Part shown: positions 26,235 to 36,453 of the stretch, piece after piece
How the letters are laid out: the number at the start of each line of letters is the position of its first letter
Position numbering within the stretch: position 1 is the stretch's first letter
Assembly (NCBI GenBank): GCA_006503475.1
Contig: RSEH01000028.1
Coordinates: 62,001 to 126,000, forward strand
Direction: 5' to 3'
Origin: Stentor roeselii
Lineage: Eukaryota; Ciliophora; Heterotrichea; Heterotrichida; Stentoridae
Length of the DNA: 64,000 nucleotides
Program-made: the position numbers and the translations under genes
The notes under the pieces: model-generated
Told to the model about the DNA's origin: nothing
Database searches by the model: none
The model's input: only the letters and a program-made list of their open reading frames with translations

Positions 26235-27671
26235 TTAGCTATCCGAGTGCAATTTCAAATGCAACTCTTCCAGTTTCGTCAAAAACTCTCCAGCGGAGAC
26301 CTCCTGATACTTTTTGCTATACTTAAAATTTCTAACAGTATCTCTAGGACTGACTTCAACAATTCCACAAGCAGTTCTAATTTCAGGTGAAAAGGTGCAT
26401 TCCCTGAGTTCCTCTTGAATCATCCTCTTCCTCTGAACAGCGACTTTTCCTTCAACTTCGTTTTTCCATTCATTAAGTCTGACAACGAGCTGCTGTTGAT
26501 CTCTGTTTTCCCTTTCAGTCCTCACAGCAGGTTTAAAGGTGCATTCAGGGTCAGGCGATTTGAAAGCTTCAACAAGTTTTTCCCGGTTTTCCTTCGCCAT
26601 TTCTTTAAGCGAGTAAAGACTTTCCCATCTTTCTCCTTCATAATTTTTTCTATTATCGAAAATTTTTGAATTTTCGTTGATTTTCGGCCGAAAGTAACAG
26701 TCAGGCTCTTCAAAGGGCTTCGACTGAGACTGACTTGGTTTTAAGAGTCTTTCTGAGGACTTTTCTAGGTTTTTTACCATTTTTCGTGAATTTGGACTGA
26801 TTGAAGGGTGGAAAGAATGAGGCTCTGGGGATCTTGAAGGAGATTTTGGCTTTAAAAGACGTTCTCTTGCTTTAGAATCGCTTCTTTTCGGTGATGTTGA
26901 AGGGGCTGAGTGGTATTTATGCTCTAGTTCTTTTAAATGACTGTCGTAGTAATCCTTGTATCGAAGGAGCCTGTCACTGATATCGCCTTTTCTTGAAAGG
27001 TTTTTCGCGTAGTCTGTGATCTGAGGCTTGGAACTGCAAAAAGAAGAAAAATTATTCAAAAATTGCTGAGCTTTTAACTTTTCCTTGAAATTTTTCCCAG
27101 AGTTGTAAAGACGGTCTTCAACTTTTTCATCACGTTTCAGGTTTTCAACGATTTTTTGAGACTTTTTGCAGATTTCAGGACTTTTCATTAATTTTTCTTC
27201 ATTTTCGATTTTTTCTTGTCTTTGGTTCTCGATTTTTTTTTCAACAAGTTTTTGTTTAGTCAAAAGACGTTCAGCAAGATTTTTATTTTCCATGTTTTTC
27301 GAAGGCTGATTATACAAGTTTTCTTCATTTCTCATTTTTTCTCTTCGAATTTTTTCCAGTTTTGACTCAGAAGCTTGTCCAAATCGAATAAGTCGATTTT
27401 CTACTCTTTCTAAAAATTACTTTTCGTTAGAGTTTAATTTTGAATGAATTTTTGGCTTGAAAGGACTTTTTGAAAGCTGGTCTTTTTCATGCTGGAGTCT
27501 TAATGATTTCTTATGAGACTCGTATTCTTTTCCTTTTGCTTGAAGCAGGTTTTCCCGAGGTGTGAATCTAGAGTCTTGAGTAGAAGTGCTTTCATTGACA
27601 TTGATTCCAGTCATGAAGTCTTCCCAATGTTTCAGTCTGTCTAATGATTTCATATTTTGAATTCTTGCCAT
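26235..27671 (-). CDS. Coiled-coil protein with F-x-P repeats, one 15-nt intron
   Basis: Two open frames join into one gene of 473 residues when gtaatttttagaaag (27406-27420) is removed; the joined reading ...NEKVENRLIRFGQ... continues exactly into the downstream frame. The protein is charged and helical. It carries a spaced motif of the form Cys/Ser-x-Phe-x-Pro-x-hydrophobic: SPFKPKI, CYFRPKI, CTFKPAV and CTFSPEI, each preceded or followed by long Glu/Lys helices. Similar motifs occur in protist cytoskeletal proteins, but I cannot name a family. A Ser/Pro region around residues 240-300 (KSPSRSPEPHS) looks phosphorylatable. The intron call rests on frame, exact length and splice consensus. 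Confidence 0.8.
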
Positions 27672-27786
27672 TTAATTATCGGCCAGTGAGGAATGAAGAA
27701 TCTCGAAGGAGAAGATTTTATCATTAAAAGAAATTCGCTTATTGAGAAAAGTTGGGTTATTCGATGTTTTATGAAATAATTTTTAT

Positions 27787-28185
27787 ATGAGTCTCAAAAA
27801 TATTACTCCAACCAAACTTGACTTCGACAAGTCTTTTGATATACTCTCGAAGAATAGGAAAAAACTTCATATGCGACGGACTTTGTCGGGTGTTCTGGAC
27901 TTGTCATCGAAAAAACTTCATCAGAAGTCTTTTTCTTCGCAATTTTCGAGCTTGTCTGATGATCTTCATGTGGAAATACAAAAAATTAAAGAAGAAGTTG
28001 AAGCTAGATGTGCTGAACAAAAGCAGAGAGAAACTATCCTTGATTCAATATTGGTTCTTGACTGCTCTATTCAAACTGATGATGTACAGATTGAACTTGG
28101 TAGGGATGAACATGTGAAGGATGTGCCTGGATTTTTTTTATTATGCAAAAGTTGGTTTGTCAAATGTTTTAAACTTGTAAAGTAA
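27787..28185 (+). CDS. Hypothetical protein, 132 aa
   Basis: I do not recognise this one. A basic N-terminal part (KNRKKLHMRRTLSGV contains an RRTLS possible kinase site) is followed by a Ser-rich stretch, a short coiled coil (HVEIQKIKEEVEARCAEQKQRETIL) and a hydrophobic, cysteine-bearing end that is too short and charged for a clear membrane helix. The start follows TTTTTATATGAG. It converges on the IQ/TPR gene with 10 nt between stops. It shares a 115-nt upstream region with the F-x-P repeat gene. Confidence 0.6.
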   Translation: MSLKNITPTKLDFDKSFDILSKNRKKLHMRRTLSGVLDLSSKKLHQKSFSSQFSSLSDDLHVEIQKIKEEVEARCAEQKQRETILDSILVLDCSIQTDDVQIELGRDEHVKDVPGFFLLCKSWFVKCFKLVK

Positions 28186-28195
28186 CCAAATTAAT

Positions 28196-29728
28196 CTAAA
28201 CTTTGGCCTTTTTCCTATTAAAATACTGTCTATATTCCTGCTGTATCATAACAACGGCTTTCCTAATATCCTTATAAATAATCTTGACCAGCCACATCCT
28301 AACCACCGACTGTATTTTAATAGCAGACCTTCTCATTTTCTGATACCTTCTTCTCTGCAAAAATCCTCTAACTCTAGCCTGAATCAAAACCGCAGCCTCT
28401 TCTTCACTTTTCCTACAATCCTGTTCCTTTTCCTCATCAGTTTCCTGAATAGCCTGCAACTCTTCCCACTTCTTCCTAACAACAACCCTTCCTAAAAACC
28501 CTTTAAAAGCAGCAACAATTTCTTTAGCAGCTTCTTTATCCCTTCCTTCCTTTTCCTTAACCCTTCTGACATCTTGTCTTCCCCTCCATCCCCTAACAGC
28601 TCTTTGAATATCACAAGCAGCTTTATTCCTAATCTCCTCCATAATCCTCGCATTTTTAAACCTTGCATCATTCACAGAAGTTTTACTTGAAAGTAATTCT
28701 TGAGAGTCCTCAGCAAGTTCTTTCAAAGGAAGGCATTTTTCCTGAAAATTATCAACTTTTTCCTGTAAATTCTCAATATAAGCCTCAATCCTTCCAAGTC
28801 CTTCAAGTTGATTACTGTCAGATCTCATATTATCTAAAATCTTCTGCTTCAAGACCTTACTTGCTGTATGAGTAGCTCTAGAAGTAGGCCGACTTCGATT
28901 TTTTCTAAAAAATTTAGTCTTATGCATAGGTTGAAGTCTTTCTCCAGTTAAAAATCGAATATTTTGAAGTTCTGAAGCTTCGACTGACATTTGACGACTT
29001 TTACGTCCAAGGATTTTTATAAGTTTTTTATCTTCTTTCATAACAGGTTTCTGAATTTCTGCGTTTTTTAAGATCTTCACATGTGCAAAAGACCCGGATT
29101 TCAAGTCGCTCAGGTCTTGGAAGACTGTCTGGGTCAAGTAGTGGTCAGGGCCGAAGTGCTGAAGGGAAAGTTCCCATGATTCTCGCATGTGGGACTCGGA
29201 TTCTATCTTTTGGCCGAGGGTTTGATGCACTTGTGAAGCGTTGTGAAGGCAGATTATTAAAGAGGTTAAAACGTTTTTGGTCAGGTTTGGAGCGGCTTTT
29301 AAAAGATTTAAAGCTTTTTGGAAGTGATGAAGAGACTCTTGAGGGTTTATAGGACTTTTGAGAGAACCCAGGTTTATCAAGGTTACTGCTTGGTTGGTTT
29401 TGGAAGTCATGGATGAGGACTTTTCTGCTTCGGTTAGAAGGATTATTGCACTTTCTATGTCTTTTAGTTTTGAGAAGAGACTTGCTTGGTTGTTTAGGGT
29501 CATTGACTTTAGCAGGGCTGTTGATGTGCTTGAAGAAAATTTTAGAAGGTCTTGCGCTTTTTTTAAGAGGGTTTTACTTGTTTCGAAGTTCTCGCAGTGC
29601 ATCTCGAGGATTGCTTGTTTGTTGTAGTTTATTATCAATGCGTCGACCTATGTATGGGTTACTCCTAGACTTTCATCGAAGAGTCCGTTCAAATTGTTTG
29701 TTATTCCAAAAGTGTTTTCTTTTATCAT
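28196..29728 (-). CDS. TPR-like and IQ-motif protein, one 15-nt intron
   Basis: Exon 1 (29663-29728, 22 codons, starting MIKENTFG) joins exon 2 (28196-29647) across gtaacccatacatag, giving 505 residues. The N-terminal 200 residues are paired helices with TPR-like spacing (NYNKQAILEMHCENFETSKTLLKKA, TLNNQASLFSKLKDIESAIILLTEA, ALNLLKAAPN). After a basic linker and a coiled coil come about five IQ motifs (ACDIQRAVRGWRGR, IVAAFKGFLGR, AAVLIQARVRGFLQRR, AIKIQSVVRMWLV, VVMIQQEYRQYF). IQ motifs bind calmodulin or centrin, so this is a candidate calcium-sensing scaffold of cortex or cilia. The exact partner is unknown. Exon 1 makes the frame reach a start codon with no stop. Confidence 0.85.
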
Positions 29729-30139
29729 GGTTTAATATATTCTTAGTGAATTTGATTAAGGATTATTTACATCTTGAAGGTTAGTTTTAATATTTTAGAA
29801 TTTAGGAGGTTTTTACTAGAGTTAATTTGAACGTTTACTTCCTTAGAAATGCTTTTAATAGAAAATAAATATCATTTATAATTAAGTTATACTTGATTAT
29901 TTCGAAGGTGAACTAGTTTATGAATACAAAAGTAATTTGATGACTTGTCATCATTGATCTCAATCCCTCAACCTGAACTCTTAAATCTTAACTTAAATTC
30001 TAAATTACTTAAATTTTCTATCATTTCAAATCCCTGACCATTTTGAAGCCCATTGCCTTCCTTGATTTCCAAAAAATATCCAAAAAATTTTAAACTCCAA
30101 AGTCACTTAAAATAGACTTTTTATTATTATTTCTTTTTT
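29729..30139. other. Gene-free stretch upstream of the TPR/IQ gene
   Basis: AT-rich sequence with many short stop-filled frames on both strands. It contains the promoter of the TPR/IQ gene near its left end. I see no RNA gene or repeat. Confidence 0.45.
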
Positions 30140-30560
30140 ATGATCTCTGGAAGGAAAAAGCGACCTCGAGCTACTCATAAAAGCTAAGCATAAAAAAAAT
30201 CATCTCCAATTTTCAGCAAGTCAAATTCTCAACTAGAAATCATTTGACTGAAGCAGTGTTTAAAGAAAGCTGATGAAAAAAAAGTTTTCTTTGTAAGAAC
30301 TCTTCGAACTAGTGGTGATTAACCCTTTCTGTCAACTCAGTTCGTTTCAAAAGTTCCTAAATCGTCTTTACCGGTGCAAGTTCTGAATTTTGTTTAGGAT
30401 TCATTCTATGGTGAAATATAACAACTTTCAAGGACTTCATCAACTAAGCCTAGCTGAAGTAGCCCAAGCTTCAAAATGAAGAATTAAAAGAAGTATTAAA
30501 GACTGGCCATTAAATTTTTCTATAAGAAACAGCCTTGAAAGCCTTCTGGATTTAGTTTAA
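30140..30560 (+). pseudogene. Possible decayed coding region, unknown family
   Basis: Fragments read like protein but are interrupted. A start with a basic cluster (MISGRKKRPRATHKS) is followed by stretches such as KFSTRNHLTEAVFKES and FVRTLRTSGD, then MVKYNNFQGLHQLSLAEVAQASK and RIKRSIKDWPLNFSIRNSLESLLDLV in one frame separated by a stop. The last part has the helix-turn-helix look of a DNA-binding domain. GC content rises locally compared with the flanks. The fragments cannot be joined by a 15-nt intron. This could be the remains of a host DNA-binding gene or of a DNA transposon; the family is not identified and chance is not excluded. Confidence 0.3.
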
Positions 30561-30814
30561 AGGGTTGTCTAGAAATATTGAAGTAAAATAGTTAAAGGAA
30601 GTGAACAATATGATAATTGGCTTTCTCCAAATGAATTTTAGTTCATCCATTTTTTATTTACAGACTAAAAAATGCAAAAGATTCAAACAATTTAATGTTT
30701 TACGAGTTTTTTCTCATTTTTATTAGGATTGTGGCATTGGATCAGGAATAAAGTACGAGAGGTTTAGATTATCATCAATATGATAAAGGTTTCTGAAGAC
30801 TATTATTAAAAATA
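30561..30814. other. Gene-free stretch downstream of the FHA gene
   Basis: AT-rich, 254 nt, with stops in all frames; it lies just past the stop of the FHA gene. Nothing is recognised in it. Confidence 0.4.
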
Positions 30815-32383
30815 TTAATCGAATTTTTTATCTTTAGGGACTGCTGGTGCTATAAAAAAGCTAAAACCTGCTATTGTGATAGTCACTGTTTTTTGAGTGT
30901 CTTCAACTTTACTCTCTTCATCCTTATGTGCTTCAAGTAGAGGCATCAATTCATAAAAATCTGAATAATGCTGATTGATATATTGAAAATGATTCTTAAG
31001 TAACAAAAAACTTCCGTTTTTTGATGAGTTATCAAAAGCATACCATTTCTGATTTTTATATTCAAGGTACATATGTTTACTGCCTATTGTAGTTTCATAC
31101 ACAAAAAGAATCTTCGCCTCTTCACCTGCCCCACCTCTTCCAACCAAGAACTTTTCCGATTTTCCTATCTCAGGAGTAGAAAAAATACTTTTCCTCCTAT
31201 CAAGAAGTGTTCTAGATAACTCTCCAGTTAAAAATTCATAAGTAATGATTCCTGTGATATTATCCTCATCATCTTTACTACTCATATTCTCCACATGCAT
31301 CAAAGCTTTTTCAGCTAAATCAATCATCATTCCAGGTCTCAATAAAAGAACTTTAAGACCAGCCATTTTTTTCTTCAAGTAACTTTTTTCACCACAGTCT
31401 AATATTATGAAATCTTGAGTATTATAAAAAATTACAAAAGAAACTTCTTCTATTCCTGGAGCGTCTTTAGGCAAAATAATATCACAGTGAGGATGATTCC
31501 CAAAAAATACAAACTTGTCTATACGTTTTCCATTGTCAAGCCCGGTGCATGTCATTGTAAACAGACTGTTCTCTACAAGAGTACTTGAAGGGTTTAGATT
31601 TCTAGGGACTTTACTACATTTTATTGTAATATCATAAAAATCTTTATTTTCTTCAGATCTTTGTTGTTTCTTGATATTTTCCAAACAATGTTCATACACC
31701 TTGCATGCCTTGATAAAAAATTTCAGATTTGAGATCTTTCCAAAGATGTATATCGAAACATCATGAATTTTAGACATTATCATTATTCCATAATAATGAT
31801 TATTAACTGTATTTTCTGTGAGGATATTGAATAAAGTGCTTTTTGCGAATTGATTTGAATCGGTTGTTATTAAATGTAAATTTTTTAACCAGACACTCCA
31901 GTATAATTCCCATGTTGGACCGAAGTTTATTTCCGATGTTGGACCGAAGTTTAACGGAGATTTAAAGTTTTCGATAAAAATTTTAGCGATGCAGTAGGAT
32001 AAGATTTCAGTTAACTTCGAATATTTAATTAAGGCTTCTTGATAGTATTCATGAAAAGTTTGAGTCTGGAAATTTAGAATTACTCCTATTGAACTGACCA
32101 TGTTTTCAATGATTGTGTAAAGAGTTGACTCGATGTTATTGTCGTTGTCTATATTTCTATCGTTATTTAAGAGTTTAAGAAGGTTGTCATATTTTGATGC
32201 TATTGATTCTCGATGGGTTGCCTGGGTGATTATCTTTAGAAGGATAAAAGTTGATTTTATGGTGTTTTTACACTGCTTTTTGAGAGAGTTAGTTCTGCTT
32301 ACGGTTCCGAAGTACTTTTGGAACTCTATAGTTAGTTCTCGATGCAGGCTCTCGATTCTAGAATCCATAATTTTGGGTTCCAT
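30815..32383 (-). CDS. Protein with two FHA-like domains, 522 aa
   Basis: The N-terminal 220 residues are helical with no known family. From about 270, a strand-rich segment (KFVFFGNHPHCDIILPKD ... VSFVIFYNTQDFIILDCG) looks like a first FHA fold. A second is clearer from about 405: GRGGAGEEAKILFVYETTIGSKHMYLEY, KWYAFDNSSKNGSFL. The last has the GR, SxxH and NG residues that hold phosphothreonine in FHA domains. FHA modules recruit phosphorylated partners in signalling. A 24-nt tandem duplication at 31912-31953 repeats NFGPTxE in the helical part. The gene stands at the edge of the gene-poor region and has no neighbour within 950 nt upstream. Confidence 0.78.
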   Translation of the reverse strand: MEPKIMDSRIESLHRELTIEFQKYFGTVSRTNSLKKQCKNTIKSTFILLKIITQATHRESIASKYDNLLKLLNNDRNIDNDNNIESTLYTIIENMVSSIGVILNFQTQTFHEYYQEALIKYSKLTEILSYCIAKIFIENFKSPLNFGPTSEINFGPTWELYWSVWLKNLHLITTDSNQFAKSTLFNILTENTVNNHYYGIMIMSKIHDVSIYIFGKISNLKFFIKACKVYEHCLENIKKQQRSEENKDFYDITIKCSKVPRNLNPSSTLVENSLFTMTCTGLDNGKRIDKFVFFGNHPHCDIILPKDAPGIEEVSFVIFYNTQDFIILDCGEKSYLKKKMAGLKVLLLRPGMMIDLAEKALMHVENMSSKDDEDNITGIITYEFLTGELSRTLLDRRKSIFSTPEIGKSEKFLVGRGGAGEEAKILFVYETTIGSKHMYLEYKNQKWYAFDNSSKNGSFLLLKNHFQYINQHYSDFYELMPLLEAHKDEESKVEDTQKTVTITIAGFSFFIAPAVPKDKKFD

Positions 32384-33342
32384 TTTTATTTGTCTATATT
32401 TTGACTGATTAGTAAAAGTTAGGATTACCTTATCAAGTTTTTAATGTGAATCCAGACACTTTAATAGTAAAAGATTATAAGATTAGGGATGCGTAGCTAA
32501 GTTTTAATAGAGATAATTATATTGAAATTTTGCTTAACCACCCTGATCGATTTTTTGTAGTTATGAGGTTGATATTTTCAAGCTTGATGATAGATTCATT
32601 TTGTTATATTTTCAAAAATCCAAAAAAGTATTAAGACTCCATCACTTAATCTTTTCAACTAAATATCTGGCTTTTTTACTATCGAATTTACTATGCTTGT
32701 GAATCACTGCTTTTTTCTTGTAATTCTCAGATAGGTAGCTTACAAGAGTGAAATTAAAAAGACTAGATAATAATTAATTTCTTTTAGTAAAACGATCAAT
32801 GCTGTTAATACTTGTTTCCACGATGATCTTATGCTGTAATTAAAGTACCTACAGTATTTTGGCCAGCCTTAGCTTTAAAGATCACATAATTACTTTTTTT
32901 AAGGAAGATGCTATAAACTGATTATTCACACTAATGGGTAGTTATCTTAATTGGAAAAGATTAGAGTCTTTAGGTAGGGTTTATGAGAATACTTATAATG
33001 ATGAAGTGCTGAACTCTTTAACTAAATCTAACTCTTTACTCAATCAAAATCTTTTCAATTAAATCGAAGTATTTGGGCTGGCTGTTTTAGTATTAGACAG
33101 TTATATTCTTAATAGCTGGGAGAAAGTTAATAATCATTAAATACCAGATAAGTAAATTATAAATCATGAAAATTCTTTTATTGCTTTAAGATTGCTACTC
33201 TAGTTATATTATCAACTTAAATTTATTTATTAGTAAAGTTAAATATATATTCGATTTCATGACATTAAAATACTTAGATCGAATGCGAAATTCAACTTAT
33301 ATTTCATAATTGAATTTCATGTTAAATTTGATCAATATATAA
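32384..33342. other. Gene-free AT-rich stretch
   Basis: About 960 nt with stops in all frames. It holds the promoter of the FHA gene on the left and of the lysozyme-like gene on the right, the latter ending GATCAATATATAAATG. I find no RNA gene, repeat array or credible short ORF. Confidence 0.5.
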
Positions 33343-33744
33343 ATGAAACTGGTGATTTTATTTTGCCTGAATGCTTTCATTATGGCAAACTATTGTGGAG
33401 GCAACTGCCCTGATAATTCTTGCCCAACATGCCCTTGTGGTACTAGTACAAGTCCTCAAAGTATTCCTTTCTGGTGCAGCAAGTACGGATGGAACCAAGC
33501 CTGCTGTCAATGTGTTATGAACAGTGAAAGTGGAGGCAATTCTAATTCTGTAGACTACAACATTGCCACTGGATATGATGTTGGTCTTTGGAAAATCAAC
33601 CAAGTCAATTGGGATTCTTGCAATGGTGGAAATATCCCTTGCGACCCTGATAGTAACTTAAACTGCGCGATTGAAGTCTATCAGTGGGGAGGAAATTCAT
33701 TCAGATTCTGGGCAATTAGTTCAGAGTGCGGTTGCAATCAGTAA
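33343..33744 (+). CDS. Secreted cysteine-rich lysozyme-like protein
   Basis: The 133-residue protein has a signal peptide (KLVILFCLNAFIMA) and fourteen or more cysteines after it. An N-terminal Cys/Pro cap (NCPDNSCPTCPCG) is followed by a lysozyme-like core: WCSKYGWNQACCQCVMNSESGGN with Glu62 where the catalytic Glu of C-type and related lysozymes stands, then YDVGLWKINQVNWDSC (family: DYGLFQINSRYWC), NLNCAIEVYQWGGNSFRFW. Such enzymes cut bacterial peptidoglycan; a ciliate could use it in food vacuoles or for defence. The cap is not part of standard lysozymes. It is the only intact gene in about 4 kb, and no intron is seen. Assignment is by motif. Confidence 0.8.
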   Translation: MKLVILFCLNAFIMANYCGGNCPDNSCPTCPCGTSTSPQSIPFWCSKYGWNQACCQCVMNSESGGNSNSVDYNIATGYDVGLWKINQVNWDSCNGGNIPCDPDSNLNCAIEVYQWGGNSFRFWAISSECGCNQ

Positions 33745-34390
33745 TTAGAATAATTCATCTAGAAGCTGAATATATCTTGAATATCTAGATTCGATATAAA
33801 GTTTAAGCCAATTTAATTTCTTGGCATTTAGATAATTGATTTATTACCTCAGTAAATTTAGAGTTTTATGTTGAGGAATTCATTTGGATAAGTGATTAAT
33901 TGTCTATTTCAATTTTTTGAAACAAATAAAGATTCCTTAATTATATTATTGATATTTATATCAACCCAACTGATAGTTCATAAAGGATTTCGAGTCAAAT
34001 TTCAGATCTTTGCTTAAAAAATTGGCAAGTTGGTAATCTTTATTTAGAAATATATTTTTCGATATAATTGTTAGTACAATTATAAAAATCAACTTTGGTA
34101 TTCTTGTTCAAAATGTTTATAAGATTCCGAATAATAATGTTAATTAAAATGGTTGAATAATAGCTTCGAGATTAATTGGACTTATTATAGTAAATGTGTC
34201 AAAAAATACAAATTCTTTATTCTTAAACCTATGACAAGTCGAAACCATCTCATATTAAAAAATCACAAAATAATCCTTAAAAATCAATAGATTCCTCTTT
34301 TTCTAGCTCCTTGAACCAAAGATTCACCTCAAATTACAAGGGCTCTAAACCATTTAGAGCCCTAATTCCAAAAAGTCCTTTTCTTCTGTC
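33745..34390. other. Gene-free AT-rich stretch after the lysozyme-like gene
   Basis: Very AT-rich, with stops in all frames. Nothing is recognised beyond the likely 3' end of the lysozyme-like gene. Confidence 0.45.
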
Positions 34391-34937
34391 TTGAAATCGG
34401 AACCGGGCCAGCTTCTCTTCTCCTCATATCTAGAGAACATGAAAGTCCAAAATCTCTACATCCTAGCCTTAAGCCTCACTCCTGATATTCTTGGTGCATG
34501 CTTCTTCAAGTACTTCACCATGGACTCCTTCAAATACAGACAGGGTACTTCGAGGCCTCCTTCAATAACGCTGGATGCGCTCAGGTTAATGATTCTATCA
34601 CAGAAAAGAAGGATGGTCGATGACAACAGGTCTCAGGTTGTTTAAACCAGTAAATTTAACACAATTAACGAGGAGTCCCAAGCGATTGAGACTATAAAGT
34701 CACTGGAGATGCCTTTCGACATACTTAGTCAGCAACATGACAGGTGAATGTTAAGTCTGAAGAGAAGAAACTGACGTGGCTTTGATTCATCGTCAGATTT
34801 AAAGGATAGCAATAAGGCTGCTTACAATGAGTAGAACGCTGTCGAGTATCTCTCACTTTTAGATTCTGCAAGGTGGATTGAAAAATATGTTGAGGCATGG
34901 AAGAAGAGAGTGAAGAATATAAATGTCTTTTGTTGAT
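34391..34937 (+). pseudogene. Decayed coding region, unknown family
   Basis: Base composition rises to that of coding DNA and protein-like stretches appear in plus-strand frames: MKVQNLYILALSLTPDIL at the left, EESQAIETIKSLEMPFDIL in the middle, and AVEYLSLLDSARWIEKYVEAW at the right. They are broken by several in-frame stops and a frame change and cannot be rejoined with 15-nt introns. The middle and right pieces share one frame. This looks like a former host gene, perhaps with an N-terminal signal, now lost. I cannot name it. The 84-codon open frame at 34391-34645 is a remnant and not a gene in itself. Confidence 0.55.
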
Positions 34938-36453
34938 TTTATTAATTTCTCACGGCAATAAATTCTTGAACCAACTGATTTATTGATCAATTATAGATTT
35001 CAAGACAGAAAATCAGTAAATGTTTTAAACTACTTTTCAGGTGATATTAAGGGCTTGATAAAGTGGGGATATTATCAAATTTATAGGAATTAAAAGTAAT
35101 TGCGCATTTCATCAGATTTAAGATTTTTTAATATATACACGGATCTATATTTTTTACTAGAATAAAAGAATACTTTAGAATTTCTATTATGGTGTTAATT
35201 TTAAATCTAATAATAATTCATGTCTCCAAGTGCTATCTATGTATCAAGATTCATTGAATTCCAAAATCATTTATTTTAATTCTTTCTACAAATTAATATC
35301 AACACAAAATAATATACATTGGCTTCCTGATATCAAAACTTTCAAATAATAGTCAATAAATAAAAAATTTCGAAAAACTTTTCATATTATTGAAAAAAAA
35401 AGTTAGCATCAAATATGTTTAAACATATAAATAATATAGCCTTGCCTATTCTTTTCGTCTTATTGATCGGTCCTCTTTTTATAACTATAAATTCATAAAT
35501 AATTTGTTTTTAGTTATCGATAATCATCAATTCAAACCAAAAGGTTTCAAGCACAACAATATATTGAGATATCTAAGTAAAATTTGATAATCAAGCAACT
35601 CCTATAATAAGTCATCTAGTTCTTAGTGATAAACAATTATTTAGCTTGGAATACTACTTTAAAATAAAACTTAATCATTTTCAAGGCACAAATATCAGCC
35701 CATCAGCATTTTAATGACAAAAACACTTTAATATGAATATTAGATCTGCATCATGATTTATCTATTAAATACTGTAATAAAACCTTTAACTCATTATTAA
35801 TTTGAATTGAAGATTCATGTTTTAAATGGTATGATCTAGTGATTATAATTCAGTCATGATAGATTAATAGTTCTTCATAAAATTTTCTACACATATCTTT
35901 AATTGCACTACTAAAAATTGCTCGGCACTGGAAAAATTTATTGTTTTATGTAATATATTATGATCTTTCAAGTTATTTTTTTTTAGATTTTGTTTTTTTG
36001 GGTTAGAAGAACTAACTAAAGATAAGAATCATCTGGTTTTTCATATTTAACTAAGAATTCTATTAAGGTATTTATCAAATTGATTCTATTTGAATGAACC
36101 TTTATCGCAAATATAAAGCTCAGCATAGGTTTTACAGGTTAACATTATTCTTGGTTATTGAGAGATTTATGCAAATTAAACAATATTTATAGCTATTGAA
36201 AGAGGTTTGAACTCTAACACTACTTTAACCCATATCAAATAATTCAGATATTAATTCATCTTTTTAAAATTGAATCTCAATATTAATAGTACATCAAAAT
36301 CCTCAAATAAAATTTCTTAATAACCAAAATATATTGATCTTAAATACCCCAAATAAAATCTTCCTAAAAATCCTTAAAAAATCTCCATGATAAAACTATT
36401 CTACTATTTTAACATCTCATGAAACTTAAAATACCCCATCAAAAAAATCCAAT
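34938..36453. other. Longest gene-free stretch, 1.5 kb, very AT-rich
   Basis: Dense in TA and runs of A or T, with stops in every frame on both strands. The plus-strand frame at 36466-36849 only mirrors the end of the NEK gene. No tRNA, repeat array or promoter-like cluster stands out. Confidence 0.5.

Noticed and set aside
27417-27671. Separate 84-residue gene
   Set aside because: It is exon 1 of the F-x-P repeat gene; the 15-nt intron joins the frames exactly.
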